NCBI RefSeq assembly: GCF_016862315.1
Contig: NZ_BOMS01000108.1
Span: 1 to 64,000 of the forward strand
DNA length: 64,000 nucleotides
Direction: 5' to 3'
Origin: Actinoplanes palleronii
GTDB taxonomy: Bacteria; Actinomycetota; Actinomycetes; Mycobacteriales; Micromonosporaceae
Below the pieces are notes generated by a model. It was not told the origin of the DNA. It saw only the letters and a program-made list of their open reading frames with translations, and made no database searches. Numbering within the stretch: position 1 is the first letter of the stretch; the number at the start of each line of letters is the position of its first letter. The translations under genes and the position numbers were made by a program. Below, piece by piece: positions 7,131-25,648 of the stretch.

Positions 7131-8717
7131 ATGATTCTGCAGGGAAAGCGCGTCGACCTGCCGGCGGCGCCCGTCGTTCACCGGCGGTTCGAGGCGCACG
7201 CGCAACGCTCCCCCCAGGCCGTGGCGGTCTGCTGCGCCGGCGAGCGGCTGACCTACGCGGAGCTGAACGCCAAGGCCAACCGCTTCGCGCACTTCCTCGT
7301 CGCCCGCGGACACGGCCGGGGATCGCGAGTCGGTGTCTGCCTCGACTACTCGATTGACATGCTCGTCGCCATCCTCGGCACGCTGAAGGCCGGGGCGGCA
7401 TACGTGCCCCTCGACCCGTCCTATCCGGCGACCCGGCTCCAGTCGCTCTCGGCGCAGATTCCCGGTCTCGCCCTGGTCGTGGCATCCCCGGCGACCGTCG
7501 GCCTGCTCGCCCCGGCGGATGCCGACGTCGTCGACCTGGCGCAGCTGGCCGATCAGCTGGGGAGCCTGCCGCCCGGCGATCCCGACGTCGTGGTCACCGG
7601 GGCGGACGAGTGCTACGCGGTGTTCACCTCCGGGTCGACCGGTACGCCGAAGCTGGCGGCGGTGCGGCACGAGGGCTGGTACAACCTGCTCAACTGGCTG
7701 ATGCTCGAGTACGGCCTGCACGCCGGGTCGGACAACCTGGTCGTCAGCGCGTTCGGCTTCGACCTCTCCCAGCGCAGCCTGATGATGCCGCTGTTCTGCG
7801 GCGCCACCCAGTACCTGATGGCGAGCCGGAACTTCGACGCCGCGATGGCCTACCGGATGCTCGGCGAGCATGACATTCGCGTGGTGCACTGCGCGTCGAG
7901 CACCCTGTACGTGCTGGTGGACTGGGAGACCGCGCGGGGCGGGGAGGTCCTGAGCCGGTTGGACTACCTGTTGTTCGGCGGGGAGCCGCTGCGGGTCGAA
8001 CGGATCGCGGAGTGGGCCCGGCGTCCGGCGACCACGTGCACCCTGTTGCACCAGTACGGCGTCGCCGAGTGTACGGACGTGGCGTCGTCGTACCGCCTTG
8101 CCGACTACTGGCCGAGCGCACCGGGCAACGCCCCGGTGGGCCGGCCCGCCTACAACACCGACCTCCACCTGCTCGACGAGCAACTGCGCGGAGTTCCGGT
8201 GGGTGAGCACGGGGAGATCTGCATCGCCGGCGCCGGCGTCGGCGCCGGTTACCTGGGCGGCGTCGGCCCCGAGTGGCAGCGGTTCACCACGGTCGTCGTC
8301 GACGGCGTCCCACGCCGGCTGTATCGCACCGGTGATCGTGGCTACGTGACCCCGGACGGCGACCTCGTCGTGCTGGGCCGGCTGGACGCGCAGGTCAAGG
8401 TGCGCGGCATGCGCATCGACCCGACCGATGTGGAACGCGCGATCGGCAGGGTGGCCGGTGTCCGGGAGGCTGCCGTGGTGGTTCGGCACACCGACGCGGG
8501 AGAGGCCGAGCTGATCGCCTTCGTCGTTCCCTCGGGGAACAGGCTCGACGAGAACGACGTCCGTACCCAGCTGTTCGGGATGTTGCCGCGGAACATGGTT
8601 CCGGCCGGGTTCATCACCATCGGGCAGCTTCCGCTGAGCCCGCACGGGAAGGTCGACCGCGCGGAACTCACCGCGGCCTGCCAGAAACGGTACGCGGGCC
8701 ACGGCGCACCGGCGTAG
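7131..8717 (+). CDS. Free-standing NRPS adenylation domain
   Basis: A 528-residue stand-alone A domain that would activate an amino (or aryl) acid with ATP and load a free PCP, most likely the one encoded next at 8748. The P-loop core (FTSGSTGTPKLAAV), the A7 YRTGDRG, the A8 region and the A10 lysine (SPHGKVDR) are intact, so it should be active. The usual YGPTE core is replaced by YGVAE. The pocket read by eye gives roughly D-L-R-H-L-G-Q-D-V. The H-L-G centre is shared with 4-hydroxyphenylglycine codes (DIFHLGLLC and relatives). Since none of the five modular A domains reads as Hpg, this is my best candidate for Hpg activation, but it is only an inference. The ATG at 7131 follows GGAGTGA. 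Confidence 0.85.
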   Translation: MILQGKRVDLPAAPVVHRRFEAHAQRSPQAVAVCCAGERLTYAELNAKANRFAHFLVARGHGRGSRVGVCLDYSIDMLVAILGTLKAGAAYVPLDPSYPATRLQSLSAQIPGLALVVASPATVGLLAPADADVVDLAQLADQLGSLPPGDPDVVVTGADECYAVFTSGSTGTPKLAAVRHEGWYNLLNWLMLEYGLHAGSDNLVVSAFGFDLSQRSLMMPLFCGATQYLMASRNFDAAMAYRMLGEHDIRVVHCASSTLYVLVDWETARGGEVLSRLDYLLFGGEPLRVERIAEWARRPATTCTLLHQYGVAECTDVASSYRLADYWPSAPGNAPVGRPAYNTDLHLLDEQLRGVPVGEHGEICIAGAGVGAGYLGGVGPEWQRFTTVVVDGVPRRLYRTGDRGYVTPDGDLVVLGRLDAQVKVRGMRIDPTDVERAIGRVAGVREAAVVVRHTDAGEAELIAFVVPSGNRLDENDVRTQLFGMLPRNMVPAGFITIGQLPLSPHGKVDRAELTAACQKRYAGHGAPA

Positions 8718-8747
8718 CCGACGAATCCGACGACCGACAGGACTGTG

Positions 8748-8978
8748 ATGATTGCCGACAAGGTGCGGGCCATCTGGTGCCGTGAGCTGCAGCGCGACAA
8801 CGTATCTGCCGACGACAACTTCTTTGCTCTCGGCGGCCAGTCGGTGATTCTGGCCAAGATCCAGGGCGCATTCATCGAGGAGTTGGGCGTCGAGGTCCCG
8901 GTGGACCAGATGCTTCTCAACCCGACGCCCGCGTCGATCTCGGCGTACATCGAGTCCCTCGGCGCGGTGAATCGGTAG
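8748..8978 (+). CDS. Free-standing peptidyl carrier protein (partner of the free A domain)
   Basis: A 76-residue PCP. The phosphopantetheine serine lies in FFALGGQSVILAK, with GGQS instead of the usual GGHS/GGDS. It follows the free A domain by 30 bases and precedes the FAD oxidoreductase. The trio therefore looks like a unit that loads and modifies one carrier-bound amino acid before it joins the assembly line. I chose the ATG at 8748 because AGGACTG gives a ribosome site. The GTG just before it, at 8745, is the alternative. Confidence 0.88.
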   Translation: MIADKVRAIWCRELQRDNVSADDNFFALGGQSVILAKIQGAFIEELGVEVPVDQMLLNPTPASISAYIESLGAVNR

Positions 8979-9035
8979 ATCCGGACGCGCCGGAGTCGTG
9001 GCCGGAATCCACAAATAATTCGTGAGAGAGGCGCC

Positions 9036-10223
9036 ATGTACGACGTCATTGTCATCGGTGCCCGTTGTGCGGGTTCGCCGACGGCCATGTTGTTCGCCAA
9101 GCGAGGTTATCGGGTCCTGCTCCTGGAAAAGGTGCGGTTCCCGCAGGACACCTTGTCGTCCCATTACCTCCACCAGCCCGGAGTGGCGCTGCTCGCCCGC
9201 TGGGGGCTGCTCGACGATCTGCGCGCCCAAGGGTGCCGGCCGATCACCCACCAGAGCTACGAGGCGCCCGGCCTCCGACTGGAGGGCTTCTCCCTGCCTG
9301 TCGACGGCCACCGGACCACGTACGCGCCGAGGCGGTTCGTGCTCGACCCAGTCCTCGCGCGGGGCGCCGTCGCGGCCGGCGTGACGTTCCAGGAGTCCTG
9401 CGCGGTCACCGACCTGCTGTTCGAGGACGATCGGGTCGTGGGGGTGCGCTACACCACCCCGGCCGGCACCGAGACGACCGAACGAGCACGGCTGGTCGTC
9501 GGCGCGGACGGCATGCGCTCGCTGGTGGCCCGCAAGGTGGCCGCGCCGAAGGTGATCGAGCACCCGCGGATGACGTGCGTCTACTACAGCTACTGGGCCG
9601 ACGTCCCAGCGCACTTCGAGCTCTATGAACGACCGGGACGGTGGATCGCCCTCGCGCCCACCAACGACGACCTCACGCTGATCATGACGTACTTCCCGCA
9701 GCGTCAGTACCCGGCAGTCCGGACCGATGCGGAGGCCGCATACCTCGAGGCTGTCCGTACCACCGCGCCGCAGCTGTACGACCGCATGTCGGCGGGCAAG
9801 CGGGTGGAGCAGATGTACGGCACCGGGCACCAGGAGAACTACTTCCGCAAGGCGAGCGGGCCGGGGTGGGTGCTGGTCGGCGACGCCGTGCACCACAAGG
9901 ACTCCATCACCGCCCGCGGGATCACCGACGCCTTCATCCAGGCCCAGTCGCTCACCGGCCACGTCGGTGACGGGCTGCACGACGACATCGCACTCAGGAC
10001 GGCGCTGCGGCGTTACGAGAACGATCTGACCGACGTCTTCCGCAATCTCTACCAGGGCGCTCTCAACGTGGCCGAGCTCAAGCCCGGGGATCACACCGCG
10101 ATGCTGCAGAAACTGGTCGGTCACCAGGACCTGATCGACCGGTACTTCTCCACCGTGTCGGGCGCGTGCTCCTTCGACGACTTCTACAACAAAGAACTGC
10201 TGACAGTACTCGATCAAGTCTGA
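9036..10223 (+). CDS. FAD-dependent oxidoreductase acting with the free A/PCP pair
   Basis: A 395-residue flavoprotein of the geranylgeranyl-reductase/aromatic-hydroxylase fold. The FAD-binding N-terminus reads VIVIGARCAGSPTAM, the GARCAGS variant of GxGxxG common in actinobacterial members. The second FAD motif is GDAVHHKDSITARG near residue 290. I see no WxWxIP motif, so it is not a tryptophan-halogenase-type enzyme. Its place directly after the free A and PCP suggests it oxidises, hydroxylates or desaturates the PCP-bound residue. A role on piperazate (dehydropiperazate formation) or on the finished peptide is also possible. The ATG at 9036 follows GAGAGG. The reaction cannot be read from the sequence. 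Confidence 0.75.
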   Translation: MYDVIVIGARCAGSPTAMLFAKRGYRVLLLEKVRFPQDTLSSHYLHQPGVALLARWGLLDDLRAQGCRPITHQSYEAPGLRLEGFSLPVDGHRTTYAPRRFVLDPVLARGAVAAGVTFQESCAVTDLLFEDDRVVGVRYTTPAGTETTERARLVVGADGMRSLVARKVAAPKVIEHPRMTCVYYSYWADVPAHFELYERPGRWIALAPTNDDLTLIMTYFPQRQYPAVRTDAEAAYLEAVRTTAPQLYDRMSAGKRVEQMYGTGHQENYFRKASGPGWVLVGDAVHHKDSITARGITDAFIQAQSLTGHVGDGLHDDIALRTALRRYENDLTDVFRNLYQGALNVAELKPGDHTAMLQKLVGHQDLIDRYFSTVSGACSFDDFYNKELLTVLDQV

Positions 10224-10261
10224 GTGGCGCGCGCGTCCGGTGGCTCTGCCGATTTGGAGAC

Positions 10262-13200
10262 ATGATGATCCCGTTGTCGTTCGCGCAGCGTCGGCTGTGG
10301 TTTGTGGACCGGTTCGAAGGCCCGTCGGCGACCTATAACGGCGCGTTCGCGCTGCGGTTGACCGGTGAGCTGGACGTGAAGGCGGTGGGGGAGGCCCTCC
10401 GCGACGTCGTCGACCGGCACGAGATTCTCCGCACCGTCATCGTCGAGGACGGCGACGGCGTTCCGTACCAGCGGGTGCTGCCATCGCCGGGTGAGCCGTT
10501 CGAGCTGCCGGTCGTCGAGGTCGCCGAGCCGGACCGGGCGGCGGTGCTGGCCGGGATGGCCACGCAGACCTTCGACCTCGCCGCGGACGCGCCGATCCGC
10601 GTCACGCTGGTACGGACCGGTTCTCGGGACCACACCCTGGTCGTCGTGGCTCACCACATCGCCGTGGACGGGGAGTCGTTCGGGCCGCTGTTCCACGACC
10701 TCACCACCGCGTACGAGGCCCGTCGCCAGGACCGGGCGCCGGCCTGGGAACCCCTCTCGTTGCAGTACGCGGATTACACGCTGTGGCAGCAGGATCTGCT
10801 CGGTGCCGAGGCGGACCCGGACAGCCTCGCCGCGCGGCAGCTGGCGTACTGGCGGGACGCCCTCGCCGACCTGGCACAGCCGCTCGCCCTGCCAGCGGAC
10901 CGTCCGCGTCCCCGAGCGATGAGCAATCGCGGCGACGTGGTCGTGATCCCGATAGATCAGGACCTCCTCGGGTCCGTGGAGAAGCTCGCCGCCGAGGAGG
11001 ACACCACGGTGTCGATGGTCATGCACGCGGCTCTCGGCGTCCTGTTGCGCCACCTCGGCTGTGGTGACGACGTGCCGATCGGCGCACCGATCGCAGGCCG
11101 TACCGATGAGGAGCTACGAGACCTGGTCGGGTTCTTCGTCAACACCTGGGTGTTGCGCATCGACCTGTCGGAGAACCCGACGTTCGTCGAGCTTCTCGGC
11201 CGGGTGCGGGAGCGGGCCCTGTCCGCGTACGACAACCAGGACATGCCGTTCGAGCGGCTGGTGGAGCGGCTCAACCCGGACCGGTCCACCGCGTACCACC
11301 CGTACTTCCAGGTCATGCTCTCCTGGCAGCCGCCGGTGCCCGACCTGGCCCTTCCCGGCCTCGACGTGCGGGCCGAGAAACTGGAGACCGGCACCGCCAA
11401 GTTCGACCTGTTCTTCGACATCAACCCGAACCGATCGGGCGGGGCGACGTGCCGGCTCGAATACGGCACCCACCTGTTCGACCGGCAGACGGCCGAGTCC
11501 GTCGCGCAACGCTTCGTCAGGGTGCTGGGCCGGCTCGTGGCCGAGCCGGGGCGCCGGATCGACGTCCTTGACGTCCTGGACGCGACCGAGCGCGACACCG
11601 TGCTCACCCGGTTCAACGAGACCGCCACCGATCTGCCCGACCTGACCGTTGCGGAGCTGTTCGAGCGGCAGGTGGCCAGGACGCCGGACGCCCCCGCAGT
11701 CGTCTGTGACGACCGCACACTGACCTATCGCGACCTCGACGAGCGCGCGAACGACGTAGCGTGGCAGCTGGTGCGCGCGGGTGCCGGACCCGAGGACCTG
11801 GTGGTGCTGGCCCTGCCACGCACCGAGGAGCTGGTGGTCGGCCTGCTCGGGATCCTCAAGTCGGGCGCGGCGTACCTGCCGATGGACCCGCAGCACCTCA
11901 GCGGCCGGGCGGAGATCGTCCTGTCCGAGGCGGCCCCCCGGTTCGCGGTCTCCGACACCGCGACGTGGCCGGCCCTGCCGCGCAACGACATCGCGGTGGT
12001 CGACCTCGACCGCCGGGCGGAATGGGACTCACCCGGCCGCCGGGTGGGAGACGGCGACCGGATCTCGCCGCTGCGACCGGACAACCTCGCGTACGTGCTG
12101 TACACCTCCGGCTCCACCGGCACGCCCAAGGGCGCGGCCATCACGCATCGCGGCGTCGTCAACGGCGTACAGGAGCTGGTGCGGGTGCTGGACGTGCCGA
12201 CCGGATGGCGGATGCTGGCCGGCACCTCGGTGAATTTCGACGTCTCGGTCTTCGAACTGATGACCACGCTCTCCACGGGTGGCACGGCCGAGGTGGTGCC
12301 CAACGGGCTCGCCCTCGCCGAGCGGGACGGCTGGGACGGCCAGGTGGTCAGTGCCGTCCCCTCGGTCTTCGCGGAGCTGGTCGGCCAGCTGGACGGGATG
12401 ACCGGCGTACGAGCGGTCGTCCTCGCCGGAGAGGTGTTGCCGGCCCGGCTGGTGCGGCAGGTGCGGCAGGCTCTGCCCGGCGCCCAGATCGTGAACGGTT
12501 ACGGGCAGAGCGAGAGCTTCTACGCCACCACCTTCTCCCTGCCGGCCTCGGCGGAGTGGGCCGACGGGGAGGTCGCGCCGATCGGCACCCCGCTGGGCAA
12601 CATGCGCGCCTATGTGCTGGGCCCCGGTCTCGCCGCGGTCCCGCCGGGCGTGGTCGGCGAGCTGTACGTGGCCGGGGCCTGCCTCGGACGCGGCTACCAC
12701 GGCCGCCCCGGCCGCACCGCCGAGCGATTCGTGCCGGATCCCTTCGCGGCCGCCGGTGAGCGGATGTATCGAACCGGCGACCTGGCCCGGTGGAACGCGC
12801 GCGGTCAGCTGGAGTGTGTCGGGCGCGGCGACGGCCAGGTGAAGGTCCGTGGCTTCCGCATCGAGACCGCCGAGGTCGAGGCGGTGTTGGTGCAGCACCC
12901 CGGGATCAGCGAGGCGGTGGTGGTCAGCCGGGAACTGCCCGCGGGCGGGCGGCGGCTGGTCGCCTACGTCGTGCACGTCGGTGAGGGCGCCGTCGGGGAC
13001 GACGGCTCCGGCGGGATCGGCGACGTGGACGTGCAGTCCGGCGCGTCGGCCGCCGAACTGCGCAGGTTCGTCGCGGAGCGGCTGCCCGACTACATGGTCC
13101 CAGCGGCCTTCGTGGTTCTGGGGCGGATGCCGCTCGGCCCGACCGGCAAGTTGGACCACTCGGCACTGCCCGAGCCGGGCTTCGTGGGCGAGGTGTACCG

Positions 13201-16200
13201 CGAGCCACGTACCGAGACCGAGGCCATCATCACCGGCGCGTACGCGGACGTGCTGGGCGTGGACCGGGTCGGTGTGGACGACGACTTCTTCGTGGTGGGC
13301 GGGGACAGTCTGCGATCGATCCAGGTGGTCGCCCGTGCCCGGGCCCGCGGACTGGAGCTCACCGCGCGGGAGATCTTCGAGTGCCGTACCGCGGCCCGGC
13401 TGGCCGAGGTGGCCGCCGCCCGCCAGGACTGCGCCCCCGCGACCGTGACCGACGTCGGTGTCGGACCGATGCCGTTGCCCCCGGTGGCACTGCAGGTGTT
13501 CGAACACGGCGGCGGCACCGACCGGTTCGCCATGGCGCTGGTGCTGGAGCTGCCCGCCGGCATCGACGCGAGCGGGCTGGCCGCGACCCTGGACGCCGTA
13601 TTCGACCGGCACGACCTGCTCCGTGCCCAGCTGGTACGCGATGACGAGCCGTTCCTGCTGGTCCGTCCGGCCGGCAGCGTGCGAACGGCCGACCTGATCC
13701 GCACGCTGCCCTGTGACGGCGAGTGGGATGCGCCGTCCTCGCTGACGGCGGCCCGGTCGGCGCTGGACGACGCGGTCGGTCGGCTCGACCCGGAGGCGGG
13801 GACCATGGCGGCGTTCGTCTGGTTCGCCCCGGAGCCGGGTGCGGGCCGGCTGCTCCTGGTCCTGCACCACCTGGTCGTGGACGGCGTCTCCTGGCGCATC
13901 ATCATGGCGGACCTCGCTGACGCGTGGCAGCAGGTGCGATCCGGCCGTGCGCCGGTGTTGCCCGAGGTCCGCACCTCCGCGCGCCGCTGGGTCTCCGCGC
14001 TGCGGGCCGAGGCGATCGATCCGGTACGCGAACAGGAGCTGGAGTACTGGCGCGACATGCTGGAAGCGCCTAACCCTCCGCTGGGAACGCGTGCCTTCGA
14101 CCCGGCGATCGACGTCATGTCCACCGTGCACACCGTCCGGGGCCAGTTGCCGCCGGACGTCACCGAGGCGGTGCTGACCACCCTCCCGGCCGCGTACCGG
14201 GGCACCGCGACCGACGTGCTGATCGCGGCACTGGTCCTCGCGGTCAACCAGTGGCAGGGTGCCGACCGCTCGGCCCTGATCCGGCTGGAAGGACACGGCC
14301 GCGAGGAGCATCTCGTACCCGAGGCAGACCTGTCCCGCACCGTCGGCTGGTTCACCAGCATGCATCCTGCCCGGATCGACGTGAGCGGGGTTGACTTGGC
14401 CGACGTACTGGCCGGCGGCCCGGCCGCCGGAAACGTGATCAAGATGGTCAAGGAGCAGCTGCGCGCCATCCCGGACAAGGGAATGGGCTACGGGCTGCTG
14501 CGCTACCTGAACCCGGAGACCGCGCCGCAACTCGCCGGTCTGCCGGTGCCGCAGATCGGGTTCAACTACCTGGGGCGGATCTCCGGCGCCGATGTGCCCG
14601 AACACCTGCGGGCGCAGGGCTGGGGCCCGGCGTCCTGGTCGGCCGAGCTCGTCCCGGCGCCCGACCCGGACCTGCCCGCGCTGTCCGCGCTGGAGGTCAG
14701 CGCGGTCACCCTGGACACCGCCGAGGGCACCGGGCTGCAAGCAGCCCTGATGTTCCCGGCCGGGCTGCTGACCCGCGAACGCGTCGATGAACTGACCGAG
14801 CTCTGGTTCGCGGTGCTGCGCGGCATGGCCGCGTTCGCCGCTCGTCCGGCCGTCGGTGGGCTGACCCCCTCGGACGTCCCGCTCGTCACGGTCGGGCAGG
14901 ACGAGATCGAGGCCTGGGAGACGCGGTACGGCCGCCTGACCGATGTGTGGCCGCAAGCGCCCGGGCAGTCCGGCATCCAGTTCGAGGCCGCGATCGCCGA
15001 GGGCACCTTCGACGTCTACCACATGCAGTTCGTCCTGCACCTTTCCGGGCCGGTGGACCAGGACCGCATGCGATCGGCCGGGCAGGCGCTGCTCGACCGA
15101 TACCCGAACCTGCGCTCCTCGTTCCTCACCTCGGCCGGCGGCGATCCGGTGCAGGTCGTACCGGAGAGGGTCGCCCTGCCGTGGCGGCACCTAGACCTGA
15201 CCGGCCGGGGTGAGGCCGAGCACGAGGCTGCCCTGATCGACTTCCTCGCCGCGGACCGGGCGGACCGGCTCGACCCGGCGCTGCCGCCCCTGCTGCGGCT
15301 CGGGCTGATCAGCTGCGGGCCCCGGCACGCAAAGTTGATCATCACGGCACATCACACCCTGTTCGACGGCTGGTCGTCACCGGTGGTGATCCGAGACCTG
15401 ATCCGGCTGTACGCCGGCGACCGGGACCTCGCCCCGGCCCGCAGCTACGGTGATTACCTGGCCTGGTTGGCCCGGCACGATCAGCAGGCCTCGGCTGCCC
15501 GCTGGGCCGCCGAACTCGACGGGTTCGAGCAGCCCACCCTGGTGGCCCCGGACGCGTCGGCCGCGCAGACGCCGTCGGCGATCGGGAAGATCGAGGTGCC
15601 CCTCTCGATCGACAAGGGTCGCGAACTCGCCGGCCGCGCTGCGGAGCTGGGGGTCACCCTCAACACGCTTCTGCAGGGCACCTGGGGCATCCTGCTGTCG
15701 AAGCTCACCGGCAGGTCCGATGTGGTGTTCGGCGCCGCGGTCAACGGCCGGCCGGCCGGCCTGCCCCGCTCCGACGAGATGGTCGGGCTGTTCATCAACA
15801 CCCTCCCGATCCGGGTGTTCTGCCGGCCGGAACAGAGCGCGGGCGCGGTCATCACCGAACTGCAGGCCCGGCAGACGGAGTTGCTCGACCACCATTACTA
15901 CGGCCTGGGCGACATCCAGCGGGCCACCGGCCTGCCCACACTCTTCGACACCTTCGTCGGCTTCGAGAACTTCCCGATCGACCGGGCGGGGATCGTGGAC
16001 GCCAACACCTCGGCCGGTATCAGGATCGAGGGCATCCGGCCGATTGCGGGAGCGCACTACGCGCTCGGCCTGGCCTCCTCCGACCCCTATCTGCGGCTTT
16101 CCCTCGACTACCAGCATGCCCTCTACGACCGCGACGAGGCACAGGGCATCGCGGCCCGGCTGGTGCGGGTGCTGGAGCAGCTGGCCGCCGACCCGAGGAC

Positions 16201-18033
16201 GCCGATCGGCGCCATCGACGTGCTGACTCCCGAGGAGCGGGAGCAGCTGGTGCGCGGGTTCAACGCGACGACACACCCGGTGCCCGTGAGTACCCTGCCG
16301 GACGCGTTCGAGGCTCAGGTACGCCGCGAACCGTGCCGGGTCGCGGTCGTCGCCGAGGCGGGGACGATCACGTACGACGAGCTCAACCGGCACGCCAACC
16401 GGCTGGCCCACTGGTTGATCGAGCAGGGTGCCGGACCCGAACGGTGTGTCGCAGTACGGATTCCCCGCTCGATCGACCTGATGGTGGCCGCCCACGCGGT
16501 CGTCAAGGCGGGCGCGGTCTACGTGCCGGTCGACACCGAGGTGCCCGAGGACCGGGCCCGCCAGGTGCTGGACAGCGCCCGGCCCCTGGTAGTGATCGAG
16601 GAGACGCTTCCCGACGTCGCCGGGTATCCCGAGACGAATCCGGAACGGCGGCTGTCGCCGGACAACGTCGCGTACGTCATCTACACCTCAGGCTCCACCG
16701 GGGGTCCCAAGGGTGTACAGGTGTCGCACCGATCAATCATGAACCGGATCGCGTGGGGACTGAACCGGTTCGCCATCGGTCCCGAGGACCGGGTCCTGTT
16801 CAGCACGGCGACCGGGTTCGACGCTTCGGTGCCGGAGGTGTTCGCGCCGCTCCAGGTGGGCGCCGCGGTGGTGATCGCGCGGCCGGGCGGGCGCCGGGAC
16901 CCGGCGTACCTAGCCGAGCTGATCCAGCGCGAGCGGGTCAGCGGCGCGGTCTTCGTGTCCTCCCTGCTCGCGGCGTTCGTCGACGAGCCCGCGGCGAAAC
17001 GGTGCACCAGCCTGCGCTGGGTCGAGGTCGGCGCCGAACCGTTCCCGGTGGCACTGGCCAACCGCTTCACCGACCTGCTGCCCGGCTGCACCGCCTACAA
17101 CCTCTACGGCCCCACCGAAGCGGCCGTGGAGGTGACCTCGTGGCAGCACGTGCCGGGCGCCGATCGGCTGCCGATCGGCGCGCCGATCTGGAATACCCAG
17201 GTGTACGTGCTGGACCCGGCGCTGCGCCCGGTGCCGCCCGGAGTGGCCGGGGAGCTGTACCTGGCCGGCGCCTGCCTGGCGCGAAGCTACCTGGGCCGGG
17301 CGGATCTGACCGCGGATCGCTTCGTCGCTGACCCGTTCTCGGCGTCGGGCACCCGGATGTACCGCACCGGAGACCTGGGCCGGTGGACCAGGGACGGTCA
17401 GCTCGAGTACGCCGGGCGAGCGGACTTCCAGGTCAAGGTTCGTGGCTTCCGCATCGAGCTCGCCGAGATCGAGCAGGCGCTCACCGCGCACCCGGCGGTC
17501 AGCCAGGCGGCGGCCGTGGTGCGCGAGGACCAGGCGGGCGATCAACGGCTCGTGGCGTACGTCGTGCCGACGGGCAAGGCCGACCCGGCCGAGCTGGACA
17601 TGGTGCCGTTGACCACCCTGCTCCGGGAACGCCTGCCGGAGTACATGGTTCCCTCGGCGATCGTGCCGCTGGCGGAGTTCCCCACGACGCCGAGCGGCAA
17701 ATTGCACCGCGCCGCGCTCCCCGCACCCGTCTACGCCGGCGCCGCCGCCGGGCGGGGGCCGCGCAACCACGACGAGGAGGTCCTCTGCCGGCTGTTCGCC
17801 GAGCTGCTCGGCGTGGACGAGGTCGGCATCGACGCCAACTTCTTCGATCTGGGCGGGCACTCGCTGCTGGCCACCCGGCTGATCGGCCGGATCCGCAACG
17901 AACTCAACATCGACGTGAAGGTCACCATGGTCTTCGCCGATCCGACCGTCGCCGGGCTGGCGGCGCAGCTCAAGCAGGCGGCGGCGACCAGCCGTCCCCA
18001 GCTCCGCAAGATGACCGGTCAGGAGGCGCGCCG

Positions 18034-18037
<4 letters not shown>
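10262..18037 (+). CDS. NRPS 1: C-A(Piz)-PCP-E-C-A-PCP (two modules)
   Basis: A 2591-residue two-module NRPS. Rough domains are C 1-440 (HHIAVDG), A1 460-960, PCP 975-1050 (GGDS), E 1065-1520 with intact HHLVVDG and EGHGRE motifs, C2 1545-1985 (HHTLFDGWS, D-acyl-accepting type), A2 2010-2485 and PCP2 2500-2575 (GGHS). The A1 pocket reads DVFSVAGYA(K) with a YGQSES core. This matches what I recall of piperazate codes, so module 1 probably adds piperazate and inverts it to D. A2 reads about D-A-P-V-V-V-L-V-E, which I cannot assign; it is probably hydrophobic. The start is ATG 10262 or 10265 after TTGGAG. The long upstream frame is not used. The stop overlaps the next NRPS start (ATGA). Confidence 0.92.
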
Positions 18038-25644
<7,607 letters not shown>

Positions 25645-25648
25645 CGCC

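Noticed and set aside
8734..8743. Half-copy of the cluster palindrome (GACAGGAC) before the free PCP gene
   Set aside because: No left arm is present, and the bases serve as the ribosome site of the PCP gene.
6222..10217. A 1331-codon open frame on the minus strand
   Set aside because: It lies opposite KtzT-like, A, PCP and FAD genes with clear motifs. Its translation is Arg/His/Val/Gly-rich low-complexity text with no domains, the usual high-GC shadow.
9036..10223. Flavin-dependent halogenase
   Set aside because: The WxWxIP motif and halogenase-type GxGxxG context are absent. The sequence fits the GARCAGS-type oxidoreductases.
12029..15190. A 1053-codon minus-strand frame, and the similar frames at 19786-22941, 26006-29530 and 40629-43721
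   Set aside because: All are antisense to NRPS or PKS domains and show the same compositional bias without any recognisable fold.
17383..18033. Apparent N-terminal extension of NRPS 2 into the end of NRPS 1
   Set aside because: The extension is a frame-shifted copy of the NRPS 1 PCP region. The real start is ATG 18034 in an ATGA overlap, where the C-domain motif begins.
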